Origin: Leifsonia soli
Lineage (GTDB): Bacteria; Actinomycetota; Actinomycetes; Actinomycetales; Microbacteriaceae
Assembly: GCF_013408745.1 (NCBI RefSeq)
Contig: NZ_JACCBJ010000001.1
Location: 2,232,001-2,296,000, forward strand
Direction: 5' to 3'
DNA: 64,000 nucleotides
The notes beneath the pieces are model-generated. The model was not told where the DNA came from. It ran no database searches and worked only from the letters and a program-made list of their open reading frames with translations. The translations under genes were made by a program, and so were the position numbers. Of this stretch, positions 36,158 to 44,471 are shown piece after piece. Position 1 is the stretch's first letter. The number at the start of each line of letters is the position of its first letter.

Positions 36158-38084
36158 ATGGGCGGATTGGTCGCCGGCCGGGTTGGACACCGACCCGACC
36201 CCGGGCGACACCGGAACGGTGGATGCCCTGGCCTCTCACCTCAGGAAGTGGGCCGAGCGACTGGACGGGCAGGCCACGGCGGCGGACGACCTGGTGAACA
36301 CCGGGCTCGAGGCCGCCGCATGGTCCGGGCTGGCCGCCGACGTGTTCCGGGACCGGTTGCGGACGCTCGCAGACGCGGCGCGCATCGCATCCTCGAGGCA
36401 CTCAGCGGGCGCCGCCGCCGCGACGACCTGGCTGACGTCGATGACGACATCGCAGAACACGGCGGACGCGGCGCTGCAGGATGCGGAGGAGGCCCAGGCC
36501 GACCTGGAGGAGGCAGAGGCGAAGGTCGCCGCACTCGGCGTCGAGCATGCGGCCCTGCTGCTGGCCGCGGATGCGCTGCAGAGGGCCTATGCGTCCGGGA
36601 AGGAGTCCTCGCGCCGGACGATGCTCGACGCCCGGCGCGCGGAGCAGGACACCGAGGACACGCTGATCCGGGCCCGGTTCGCGATCGAGGACGCCCAGGA
36701 GCGTCTGGACGACGCCCGGAAGCGCGCCAGGCAGGCCGGGCACGAGTATGACGCTGCCGAGAAGACCTTCGCGAGCGCACTGGACGAGGCTCTGCAGGGC
36801 GCCATGCCCGTCATCCCGGCCCCACAGGTGGCCGCGTTCGCGACAGCGGTGAGCAAACTGTCCGCGATCGCGGGGTCGGCGAGTGCGAACGCGGCGCTGA
36901 TGGAGAGTCTGACCCGGCTGACCCCGGAAGAACTGCGCATCTTGATCGCCCAGGACCCGGAGATCGTGCAACGGTTCTGGGAGCATCCCCCGCCTCCGGA
37001 CCGGGTCGCGACATGGTGGAAGCGGCTGCTCCCCGAGCAGAGGGCCGCGTTCCAGACCGCCGCGCCCGAGATCCTCGGCAACCTCGCCGGGTTGCCCTAC
37101 GGCGTGCGGAACACCTGCAACCTGACCATCTACGAACGTGCGAAGAAAAGGCCCGATCTAACCCCGGAGCAACGGAAGGTGCTCAGCGCACTGAAGGACG
37201 TGCTCGCGAGAGGGTCCGCCTCGCTGGTGTCCTTCAACCTGGATGCGTCGGTGCCGATGGTCGCTATCGGCTACGGCGACCTCGACACCGCCCACACCGT
37301 CACCTGGGCCGCACCCGGCATGAACTCCGACGCCACGGACGCCACCCGGAACTGGTCACAGGCCGCGTGGAACCTGTACGAAGAACAGAGAAAGCGTGAT
37401 GGTCGGCACACACATGGTGTGATCGGCTGGCTGGGCTACGACACCCCAGACCTCGTGACGGTGAACAATCCCGCACTGGCGCAGGACGGCGCCTGGCGGT
37501 TCGCCATCGAACTGGACGGCACCCGCGCCAGCCGCGCCGGCAACCTGCCCTCCGTGGCCGTGCTTGCCCACTCGTACGGGACGACCATGGCCGCGAACGC
37601 TCTGACCCACACGAAGTATCCGGTGGACTCGTTCACGATGCTCGGCTCCGCGGGCATCGACACCGACACGGTGACCTCGCTCGCCGACCTGCACGTGAAG
37701 AAGACCGGCGGGCTCCCCTCGATCTACACGACCGCCGCCTCGCAGGACCAACTCGCCCCGTTCGGCTCGACCGTCGGGGGCCGGGCCGAACCCAACCCGG
37801 AGGCCGCCTTCTCACCCGCCGGCACCCTGGCCCCGGCCGCGGTCATCCGCGGGGCCCAATCGTTCTCCTCCGAGGGCACAACCCTCCCCAACGGCGACCG
37901 GCTGAAGCAGACCAGGGGCCATAGCGCCCTCGGAGAAAACCACGACGGGTTCAACTTCCTCAACGGGTACGCCCCCGAAGGTCACGGCTACCTCGACCCC
38001 AAAACCGAGGCGCTCTACAACGCCGCGCTCACCACGACCGGCCACCTCGGCGAAGTCGTCGGCGGATTGAGGCCCACCCGATGA
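36138..38084 (+). CDS. DUF1023 alpha/beta hydrolase with helical secretion-type N-terminus (candidate type VII effector)
   Basis: A 648-residue protein from GTG 36138, whose start lies within the upstream gene. Residues about 1-100 resemble a WXG-type helical hairpin (LASHLRKWAERLDGQATAADDL, then AAWSGLAADVFRDRL). Residues about 110-240 form an Ala/Glu/Lys-rich coiled coil. The C-terminal hydrolase (about 310-640) has GVIGWLGYDTPD, the DUF1023 hallmark, and AHSYGTTMAANAL with nucleophile Ser479; ENHDGF and EGHGYLDPKTEALY likely supply the His. DUF1023 proteins are predicted lipases/esterases of actinobacteria. Its stop overlaps the ATG of the first lipoprotein gene (ATGA). There is no signal peptide, consistent with type VII export. 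Toxin function is inferred. Confidence 0.75.
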   Translation: MKSLGSRWADWSPAGLDTDPTPGDTGTVDALASHLRKWAERLDGQATAADDLVNTGLEAAAWSGLAADVFRDRLRTLADAARIASSRHSAGAAAATTWLTSMTTSQNTADAALQDAEEAQADLEEAEAKVAALGVEHAALLLAADALQRAYASGKESSRRTMLDARRAEQDTEDTLIRARFAIEDAQERLDDARKRARQAGHEYDAAEKTFASALDEALQGAMPVIPAPQVAAFATAVSKLSAIAGSASANAALMESLTRLTPEELRILIAQDPEIVQRFWEHPPPPDRVATWWKRLLPEQRAAFQTAAPEILGNLAGLPYGVRNTCNLTIYERAKKRPDLTPEQRKVLSALKDVLARGSASLVSFNLDASVPMVAIGYGDLDTAHTVTWAAPGMNSDATDATRNWSQAAWNLYEEQRKRDGRHTHGVIGWLGYDTPDLVTVNNPALAQDGAWRFAIELDGTRASRAGNLPSVAVLAHSYGTTMAANALTHTKYPVDSFTMLGSAGIDTDTVTSLADLHVKKTGGLPSIYTTAASQDQLAPFGSTVGGRAEPNPEAAFSPAGTLAPAAVIRGAQSFSSEGTTLPNGDRLKQTRGHSALGENHDGFNFLNGYAPEGHGYLDPKTEALYNAALTTTGHLGEVVGGLRPTR

Positions 38085-39545
38085 CTCACGAATCCAGCGC
38101 GATGAGTCGAATCGCGAGAATCTGCGGTGCCACGGCGATCGCCGCGGCAACCGTGTCATTGATAGGAGGATGCATGCCCATACCCGCGCTCAGCGGCCCG
38201 GCCCCACAAACCCCGGGCGCCCCGCAGAAGACGATCACCCAACTGCTCAGCCAATGGGCCGACCTCACCGACGCCGCCATCGCCGCCACCGGCGACACCC
38301 AGAACTGGAAGGAGGACGTCCCACTGGACAAGAGCCGCACCTGGGACCCCGCCGCCGAGAACGTGGGTCTCGCTCCATGCCACACCCGGGGATCGGACGA
38401 CGCATCTCAAGTACAGGCGGTCGTCTACCACGCACCGTTCGAGCCTGACCCGCACCCGGTCGCGGACACCCTCACCGCCTACTGGGAAAGCCAGGGCTTC
38501 ACCGTCACCAGAACCGTTGACTGGACCAACCCCAGCGGCGAGCAGTCCGTCCTCCTCCGTGCCGAACGACCTGACGGCGTCTTCTACGGACTCGACGCCT
38601 CCACCGGCCTCGTCGCCATCGACGTCTACACCGAATGCTCCGCCCACCCCTCGATCGATGCCTGGGCGGAGAAGCGGCTGCAGAAGCGGTTCGACCAACT
38701 GCACGACACGCCGACGCCCACCCCGTCGGCGTCGTCCCTCGGGCAGGGCTCAGCCGACAGGGGAAACCAGACGGCCGCCGCAACGATCAGCGACCCCTCA
38801 GACCTGTTCCGCGAACACCGCGACGACCCAGATAGAGACAGCTCTCCCCCGGCGACAGGCCGCACCGCGAACGACTACGGCCGCAGGTGGTGACCGCCTT
38901 CACTACCGTCGGTCGCCGGGGAAGTCATCGGCGGCCTGAGGCCCACCCGATGACTCACGAAGCCAGCGCGATGAGTCGAATCGGGAGAATCTGCGCTGCC
39001 ACGGTGATCGCCGTGGCAAGCGTGTCATTGATAGGAGGATGCATGCCCATACCCGCACTCGGTGGCCCCGCCCCGCAAACGCCGGGCGCCCCGCAGAAGA
39101 CCATGACCCAGCTGCTCAGCCAATGGGCAGACCTCACCAACGCCGCCGTCGCCGCCACCGGCCACACCGAAGGCTGGTACCGTGGCGCGATCATCGAACA
39201 GAAGCCCTGGGACCCCGCCGCAGAGGACGTGGGCCTCGCACCGTGCGGAACTGTGGGATCGAGAACTGCTCACCAGGTGTCCGCCACCGTCCAGCACGAC
39301 CCGTTCGACCCTGACCCGCACCCCATCGCGGACAAACTCACCGCCTACTGGGAAGGCCAGGGCTTCACCATTGCCAGAACCGTCGACTGGACCAACCCGA
39401 CCTCTGGGGACATGGATATCTCAATTCGCGCCGAACGACCCGACGGCGTCTACTACGGACTCACCGCCACCAAAGACATCGTCGCCATCGACGTCTACAC
39501 CGAATGCTCCGCCCACCCCTCCATTCAGGCGTGGGCACGCGAGCG
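38052..39545 (+). repeat. Tandem duplication of the lipoprotein gene with 869-base period
   Basis: Copy 1 runs from 38052 and copy 2 from 38921. Both begin with the last codons of the hydrolase gene (GAAGTC, then GGCCCACCCG before the ATG). In copy 2 this is a non-coding scar that still reads EVIGGLRPTR-stop. Similarity ends near the C-termini of the lipoproteins. A 35-base stretch around the lipobox is identical in both. Confidence 0.85.
38081..38893 (+). CDS. Putative lipoprotein, copy 1 (candidate immunity or partner of the DUF1023 protein)
   Basis: A 270-residue protein with lipoprotein signal: basic MSRIARI, a hydrophobic run and lipobox LIGGC with Cys31. The mature part starts MPIPAL and is Pro-rich, then has a compact domain with CHTRGSDD and YTECSAHPSI (two Cys likely disulfide-bonded). 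A C-terminal tail of about 45 residues (TPTPTPSASS onward) is absent from copy 2. The ATG overlaps the hydrolase stop codon, showing tight coupling. I do not recognise a named family. A position next to a predicted exported lipase suggests protecting the cell's own membrane or assisting export. Confidence 0.7.
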   Translation: MTHESSAMSRIARICGATAIAAATVSLIGGCMPIPALSGPAPQTPGAPQKTITQLLSQWADLTDAAIAATGDTQNWKEDVPLDKSRTWDPAAENVGLAPCHTRGSDDASQVQAVVYHAPFEPDPHPVADTLTAYWESQGFTVTRTVDWTNPSGEQSVLLRAERPDGVFYGLDASTGLVAIDVYTECSAHPSIDAWAEKRLQKRFDQLHDTPTPTPSASSLGQGSADRGNQTAAATISDPSDLFREHRDDPDRDSSPPATGRTANDYGRRW

Positions 39546-39585
39546 GTCACTGCGCGACCTGAACGCGCCGACCGAACCGGCTTAG
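38950..39585 (+). CDS. Putative lipoprotein, copy 2
   Basis: A 211-residue paralogue of the preceding gene, with the same signal (MSRIGRI, lipobox LIGGC) and the same domain (WDPAAEDVGLAPCG, DPDPHPIADKLTAYWEGQGF, YTECSAHPSI). The C-terminus ends soon after the domain. ATG 38950 matches the start of copy 1 and is preceded by the scar of the hydrolase 3' end. Divergence is concentrated in the middle (GTVGSRTAHQVSATVQ against HTRGSDDASQVQAVVY), as expected for immunity proteins under diversification. A hairpin terminator follows at once, closing the cassette. Confidence 0.7.
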   Translation: MTHEASAMSRIGRICAATVIAVASVSLIGGCMPIPALGGPAPQTPGAPQKTMTQLLSQWADLTNAAVAATGHTEGWYRGAIIEQKPWDPAAEDVGLAPCGTVGSRTAHQVSATVQHDPFDPDPHPIADKLTAYWEGQGFTIARTVDWTNPTSGDMDISIRAERPDGVYYGLTATKDIVAIDVYTECSAHPSIQAWARERSLRDLNAPTEPA

Positions 39586-39611
39586 GGGGAGGGATAGCGG
39601 GCCCCTCCCCC
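39585..39611. terminator. Terminator of the WXG/DUF1023/lipoprotein cassette
   Basis: GGGGGAGGG (39585-39593) pairs with CCCTCCCCC (39603-39611); the stem starts in the stop codon of the second lipoprotein gene. Confidence 0.6.
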
Positions 39612-39631
39612 GTCGTTGCTACCGTCGGGAT

Positions 39632-40546
39632 GTGAATGACGTCGCTCTCGACGGCCTCAGCGCCTTCCCTCTCACCCCCCTCAGCGAGGACCGCTTCGAT
39701 GAGGGCGCGTTCCGAGCGAACGTGCGTCGGCTGGCAGCCGCGCCCGTCGACTCGATCACCGCTCTCGGCTCCACCGGATCGTACGCCTACCTCTCCCGTG
39801 AGGAGCGTCGCGCCGTCGTGTCCGCGGCGGTCGCCGAGGCCGGCGACATCCCGGTCTTCGCGGGCATCGGAGGCCTACGGACGAGTCATGTGCAGCAGTA
39901 CGCGGAAGACGCGCAGGCCGCCGGCGCCGCGGCCGTCCTGCTGGCGCCGATGACCTACCAGGCGCTGACCGATGACGACGTCCACGGTCTGTACGCGGAC
40001 GTGGATGCCGAGCTCTCCGTGCCGTTGATCGTGTACGACAACCCCGGCACCACCCACGTCACGTTCTCCGATGACCTCTACGCGCGCATCGCGACGCTCC
40101 GCAATGTGGCCTCAATCAAGATCCCGGGGGTGCCGGCGGATCCTGTCTCAGCACGCGCCCGGATCGACCGGCTCCGTTCGATCCTCCCGAGCGGTGTGAC
40201 CATCGGGGTCTCGGGCGACGCGTCCGGCGCGGCCGGTCTGAACGCCGGCTGCGACGCGTGGTACTCGGTGATCGCCGGGACGCTGCCCGATCACCCGGCG
40301 AGGATCACCGCCGCCGCCCACGCCGGCGATGCGGAACGCGCGAGCGCCCTGTCGCGGGAATGGCAGGGCTTGTGGACCCTCTTCGCTGCGCACGGCAGCC
40401 TCCGCGTGACGGCAGCGATCGCCGAACAGCTCGGATGGGCGTCGCGCTCGTGCCTTCCGCGGCCGATCCTCGGCCTGGGCGACGAGGACCGCGAACGCGT
40501 GGCCGGTGTCCTGCGCACGCTCGGCATCGACGGCCGGGCGCGCTGA
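39632..40546 (+). CDS. Dihydrodipicolinate synthase/N-acetylneuraminate lyase family aldolase
   Basis: A 304-residue TIM-barrel aldolase. Schiff-base Lys163 (SIKIPGV) and Tyr135 (IVYDNPGTT) are in place, with GSTGSYAYLSREER as the pyruvate-binding loop. The loop reads GSTGS where true DapA has GTTGE, so a role in sugar-acid or other 2-keto acid catabolism is more likely than lysine synthesis. GTG start; TACCGT is six bases upstream, indicating a leaderless mRNA. It stands alone and converges on the NlpC/P60 gene. Confidence 0.85.
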   Translation: MNDVALDGLSAFPLTPLSEDRFDEGAFRANVRRLAAAPVDSITALGSTGSYAYLSREERRAVVSAAVAEAGDIPVFAGIGGLRTSHVQQYAEDAQAAGAAAVLLAPMTYQALTDDDVHGLYADVDAELSVPLIVYDNPGTTHVTFSDDLYARIATLRNVASIKIPGVPADPVSARARIDRLRSILPSGVTIGVSGDASGAAGLNAGCDAWYSVIAGTLPDHPARITAAAHAGDAERASALSREWQGLWTLFAAHGSLRVTAAIAEQLGWASRSCLPRPILGLGDEDRERVAGVLRTLGIDGRAR

Positions 40547-40549
40547 CCG

Positions 40550-41287
40550 TCAGGGCAGCAGGCGCGTGAAGTGGTGGGGGACGCCCTGCCAGACGGTCGT
40601 GATCTCGACCGGGCGGCCCTCCTCCGGCGCCTGGATGAGCACCCCGTCGCCGAGATAGATCGCGATGTGCTCCTCATCGTCGAACACCACGAGGTCGCCC
40701 GGCTGCGCGTCGCTCTCGCTGATCGGGCGGCCCGCGTCGTCCTGCAGATGGACCAGGTGTCCGAGGGGGATGCCGACCGCCGCGTACGAGACCATGACGA
40801 GGCCCGAGCAGTCGATGCCCGAGTGGTCCGCCCCGTCGAGCACGTACGGGTCGCCCAGATAGCTGAGCGCCGTCGCGACGATCTTCTCGCGCACGCCGCC
40901 GACGGCGAGCGCCGACACGATCGCTCCCGCCGCACGCTCGCCCGCCGCACCGCCGTGCCCGGCGATGACGCCGGCGACCGCCGAAGCGACCGGGTCGTCG
41001 CGGTCGACGCGGGCGGAGGCGACGATCGCCGAGACGGTCATCGTCTGGTGGGACGCGCGACCGGAGGCCGCCGCCGTCACGATGTCGATGGGCTCCGCCA
41101 TGGCCGGCGGCGCCATGGCGATGCCGGCGAGGAGCGCGATGGTCGCACCGGAGGCGCCGAGCGCGACGCCGCGGCGCGAGGCTCCGCGGGAGGGCCGGGC
41201 GCCGACCGGCCGTCGGCGGCGTGACCGCCCGGCGGTGCGCTCCGCGCGTTCCTGCTCCAGAGCCCGCCGTCGTTCGCCGCCCGTCAT
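40550..41287 (-). CDS. NlpC/P60 family cell-wall peptidase, exported
   Basis: A 245-residue protein with a long Arg-rich cytoplasmic start, a membrane segment at about 40-64 (signal or anchor), a spacer, and a C-terminal NlpC/P60 domain (about 130-245). GIDCSGL carries catalytic Cys160 and EEHIAIYLG catalytic His207. These enzymes cut peptidoglycan stem peptides. The highly basic first 40 residues are unusual for a signal peptide but common in actinobacterial NlpC/P60 proteins. It converges on the aldolase gene with three bases between stops and diverges from the oxidase assembly gene. Confidence 0.88.
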   Translation of the reverse strand: MTGGERRRALEQERAERTAGRSRRRRPVGARPSRGASRRGVALGASGATIALLAGIAMAPPAMAEPIDIVTAAASGRASHQTMTVSAIVASARVDRDDPVASAVAGVIAGHGGAAGERAAGAIVSALAVGGVREKIVATALSYLGDPYVLDGADHSGIDCSGLVMVSYAAVGIPLGHLVHLQDDAGRPISESDAQPGDLVVFDDEEHIAIYLGDGVLIQAPEEGRPVEITTVWQGVPHHFTRLLP

Positions 41288-41487
41288 CCAGACCTCGCCC
41301 GTGTCACGACCCGCACCCCATCGCCCGATGTCCGCGCGACCGGGATCGAGCCTAGATGGGCGAGCGGCGCATCCGCCGGGAGTCCTCTGAGTCGGGCTGA
41401 TGTTCCTCTCAGACGGAGCACACCGCGCGAGCCGCCGGGCACGGCGGGGATGAGAATGGGCACGCCCGTCACCGATCGGAGCCGCTC

Positions 41488-42369
41488 ACGCCCCCCGTCG
41501 CCGTCTTCCTCACCACCTGGTCGTTCGACCCTGCCGCAGCAGGCCTGCTCGCCGCTGCCGCTCTCCTCTACCTCGGCGGGGTCCTCCGACTCCGCCGGAA
41601 CGGCCGCCGGTGGCCGCTCCGGCTGACGGCGGCGTTCCTCGTCCTCGGCCTCGGGTCGTACGCGGTCATCTCGTTCGGGTTCCTCGGCGCCGAGAGCACC
41701 GACCTGCGCTGGGCGTTCACGACCAGGATCGCGCTGCTGCTCTTCGTCGTGCCTGCGTTCCTCACGCTCGGCCGGCCCGTCGCCCTCGCGCGCGTGGCGC
41801 TCGGGCCGGCCGGGCGCCGGCGCACCGACCGGGTCATGCGCTCCTGGCCGGTGCGCACGTTCGGCAACGCCATCGCCGCCCCGGTGTTCGCGTGCGCGGT
41901 GTTCCTCGTGTTCCTCACGCCCCTCGCCGCCGTCCTGCGCGACTCGGTCTGGTCCGAGTGGACCATCTCGGTCCTGACCCCGCTCGTCGGCCTGCTGCTG
42001 GTGCTGCCGATCGTCGCGCACTCCGTCGTCCGCACCGGTTTCTTCATCACCGTGGAGTTCCTGCTCGCTTTCGTCGAGCTGGTGCTGGACGCGATCCCCG
42101 GCCTGCTGCTGCGTCTCAACGACGGCATCCTGGACCACGCGCCGGCGATCGTCGCGCGGACGCCGTTCTGGTTCCCCTCCCCGCTCCACGACCAGCACCT
42201 CTCCGGCGACCTGCTCTGGTTCATCGCCGAGGTCGCCGACGTGCCCGTGCTCGTCCTGCTGTTCGTCCGGTGGATGCGCCTGGAGCGCTCCGAGGGCAAG
42301 CGTTACGACGACCTCAGCGACGACGAGCTCGCGGAGCTGACCCGGCAGCACCTCCGCCAGAGGGGTTGA
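41488..42369 (+). CDS. Cytochrome c oxidase assembly protein (CtaG/caa3 type) with no standard start codon
   Basis: A membrane protein of about 293 residues with seven or so helices. VAVFLTTWSFDPAAAGLL opens like caa3-type assembly (CtaG) proteins, and FWFPSPLHDQHLSGDLLWFIAEVADVPVLVLLFVRW is the conserved end. The frame is open from 41401, yet contains no ATG, GTG or TTG before the GTG at 41749, which lies inside the third helix and would delete two helices. The best start is ACG 41488, six bases after GGAG. Either ACG is used, the genome has a point error, or an indel in the following C6 run hides a fusion to ATG 41456. The family helps insert copper into cytochrome oxidase. Confidence 0.7.
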   Translation, partial: TPPVAVFLTTWSFDPAAAGLLAAAALLYLGGVLRLRRNGRRWPLRLTAAFLVLGLGSYAVISFGFLGAESTDLRWAFTTRIALLLFVVPAFLTLGRPVALARVALGPAGRRRTDRVMRSWPVRTFGNAIAAPVFACAVFLVFLTPLAAVLRDSVWSEWTISVLTPLVGLLLVLPIVAHSVVRTGFFITVEFLLAFVELVLDAIPGLLLRLNDGILDHAPAIVARTPFWFPSPLHDQHLSGDLLWFIAEVADVPVLVLLFVRWMRLERSEGKRYDDLSDDELAELTRQHLRQRG

Positions 42370-42437
42370 GCCGAGCCAGCGTTACGCCCGATGACGGACC
42401 GCGTGCGGACCCGGCGCGGTTCGCTCATCCTGGACCC

Positions 42438-43832
42438 ATGACCAGGCAGATCCGCTTCAACGCGTTCGACATGAACTGCGTCGCCCACCAGTCGTCCGGC
42501 ATGTGGCGGCATCCCGAGGACCAGGCGTGGCGCTACAAGGACCTCACCTATTGGACCGAGCTCGCGAAGCTGCTGGAGCGCGGGAACTTCGACGGCATCT
42601 TCATCGCGGACGTGCTGGGCACCTACGACGTGTACGGCGGCAGCAACGAAGCCGCCATCCGCCACGGCGCGCAGGTGCCGGTGAACGACCCGATCCTGCT
42701 GGTCTCCGCGATGGCGCTGGTGACCGAGAACCTGGGCTTCGGCATCACGGCGGGCACGGCCTACGAGCACCCCTACCCGTTCGCCCGGCGCATGTCGACG
42801 CTCGACCACCTGACCAATGGCCGCGTCGGCTGGAACGTGGTCACCGGCTACCTGCCCTCGGCCGCCCGCAACATGGGCCACGACGACCAGCTGCAGCACG
42901 ACGACCGCTACGACCACGCCGACGAGTACCTCGAGGTGCTCTACAAGCTGTGGGAGGGGTCGTGGGAGGACGACGCGGTCATCCGCGATCGGGAGTCCGG
43001 CGTCTTCACCGACCCGTCGAAGGTGCACGAGATCGGCCACCGCGGCACGCACTTCACGGTGCCGGGCATCCACCTCTCCGAGCCGAGCCCGCAGCGCACG
43101 CCGGTCATCTACCAGGCCGGAGCGTCCAAGCGCGGGATCGCGTTCGCCGCAGAGAACGCGGAGGCGATCTTCGTCGCCGCCTCCACCAAGGAGGGCCTGA
43201 AGGCGACGGTCGGCAAGCTGCGCGACGCCCTGGAGGCGGCCGGCCGCGACCGCTACTCCGCCCGCATCTACACGCTGCTGACGATCATCACCGACGAGAC
43301 CAGCGAGAAGGCGCAGGCGAAGTTCCAGGACTTCCTGCAGTACACCAGCGACGAGGGCGCGCTCGTCTTCATGTCCGGCTGGATGGGCGTCGACCTGTCG
43401 CAGTACGACCTGGACGAGCCGATCGGCAACGTCGACAGCAACGCCATCCAGTCGGCTGTGGCGAACTTCCAGCGGCCGAACGAGGACGGCGGCGAGTGGA
43501 CGGTGCGCGACATCGGCCGCAACGGCGCCATCGGCGGGCTCGGGCCGTTCATCGTGGGGTCGGCCGTCGAGATCGCCGACCAGCTGCAGGAGTGGGTCGA
43601 GGAGACCGACGTCGACGGCTTCAACCTGGCGTACGCCATCACGCCGGGCACGTTCGAGGACATCGTCGAGTTCGTCATCCCGGAGCTGCGGAAGCGCGGC
43701 GCCTACCCGGAGGGGTACGCACCGGGCACGCTGCGCAACAAGCTTCACGGCGCGGGCGACCGGCTGCCGGAGACGCATCGCGGAGCCCGGTACAAGGTGA
43801 CCCCGTCGGTCCCCGCCTCCCCGGTCGTCTGA
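42438..43832 (+). CDS. Flavin-dependent monooxygenase, NtaA/SnaA/DszA family (luciferase-like)
   Basis: A 464-residue luciferase-like monooxygenase. RQIRFNAFDMNCVAHQSSGMWRHP opens as in NtaA/DszA proteins; GTAYEHPYPFARRMSTLDHLTNGRVGWNVVTGY is the FMN-binding core; EYLEVLYKLWEGSWEDDAVIRD and YQAGASKRGIAFAAENAEAIF follow. Relatives use FMNH2 from a separate reductase to cleave C-N or C-S bonds in nitrilotriacetate, EDTA, dibenzothiophene sulfone or N-acetyl-sulfur compounds. No partner reductase is adjacent, so the substrate is open. Confidence 0.9.
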   Translation: MTRQIRFNAFDMNCVAHQSSGMWRHPEDQAWRYKDLTYWTELAKLLERGNFDGIFIADVLGTYDVYGGSNEAAIRHGAQVPVNDPILLVSAMALVTENLGFGITAGTAYEHPYPFARRMSTLDHLTNGRVGWNVVTGYLPSAARNMGHDDQLQHDDRYDHADEYLEVLYKLWEGSWEDDAVIRDRESGVFTDPSKVHEIGHRGTHFTVPGIHLSEPSPQRTPVIYQAGASKRGIAFAAENAEAIFVAASTKEGLKATVGKLRDALEAAGRDRYSARIYTLLTIITDETSEKAQAKFQDFLQYTSDEGALVFMSGWMGVDLSQYDLDEPIGNVDSNAIQSAVANFQRPNEDGGEWTVRDIGRNGAIGGLGPFIVGSAVEIADQLQEWVEETDVDGFNLAYAITPGTFEDIVEFVIPELRKRGAYPEGYAPGTLRNKLHGAGDRLPETHRGARYKVTPSVPASPVV

Positions 43833-43930
43833 AGGTCAGGAGACCGTCGCTCCTCTAGCCTGGCTAGCGATAAGCTGAGATGGACACGCGGTCCCCCACC
43901 GCGCGCACGGCGGCGACCGAAAGGCGGGCC

Positions 43931-44449
43931 ATGACGGATACGGCTGCGATCCAGGACCAGCTGCGCGAGCTGCTCGACGGCGAGCGCGGGCTGAAGGAGC
44001 TGCTCGGCGCGAACCCCGACTGGCTTCCTGTGCTGATCCGCCAGCTGGAGCTCGCCGTCGGCGATCACCGGATCATCTACCTGGGCGCCGCCATCGCGTC
44101 GGGTCTGTCCACCGTCACCCTGCGCGTCGGGATCTTCACCGATCACACGGTCGTCGCCGCCGAGGTCGTCGATGACAGCACACCGGGAGCGCAGGTCGTG
44201 ACCCGCGTCGAGAGCCGCGCCGGGCTGCTCCGCTTCGAGCTGTCCGGCGGGACGGAGAACGACAACAGCAACGAGTCGTCGTGGCAGGGCGGCTTCCGCG
44301 TCCGGGCGTTCTACCGCTCCGGTCTGGTCGTCACCGTTCCCGCCAACATCGTCGACACCGAGGCGAAGCGCGTCTCCGTGCACGCCGTGCTCGACGGCAT
44401 CCGCGCCGACCTGCAGGCGCACCCGCCGTCGTCCGTGCAGGACGACTGA
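43931..44449 (+). CDS. Conserved-looking hypothetical protein
   Basis: A 172-residue soluble protein starting MTDTAAIQDQLREL after a good ribosome site (GAAAGG). The N-terminal 40 residues are helical (RELLDGERGLKELLGANPDWLPVLIRQLE); the rest alternates strands (HRIIYLGAAIASGLSTVTLRVGIFTDHTVVAAEVV, FRVRAFYRSGLVVTVPAN) and could form a small beta-barrel. I do not recognise a family. No signal peptide or membrane segment. It is followed 22 bases later by the VOC gene and may be co-transcribed. Confidence 0.6.
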   Translation: MTDTAAIQDQLRELLDGERGLKELLGANPDWLPVLIRQLELAVGDHRIIYLGAAIASGLSTVTLRVGIFTDHTVVAAEVVDDSTPGAQVVTRVESRAGLLRFELSGGTENDNSNESSWQGGFRVRAFYRSGLVVTVPANIVDTEAKRVSVHAVLDGIRADLQAHPPSSVQDD

Positions 44450-44471
44450 GCATCCCGGGCCGGGAGGAACC

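Noticed and set aside
41749..42369. GTG 41749 as the start of the oxidase assembly protein
   Set aside because: It would remove two conserved membrane helices that are clearly coded upstream in the same frame.
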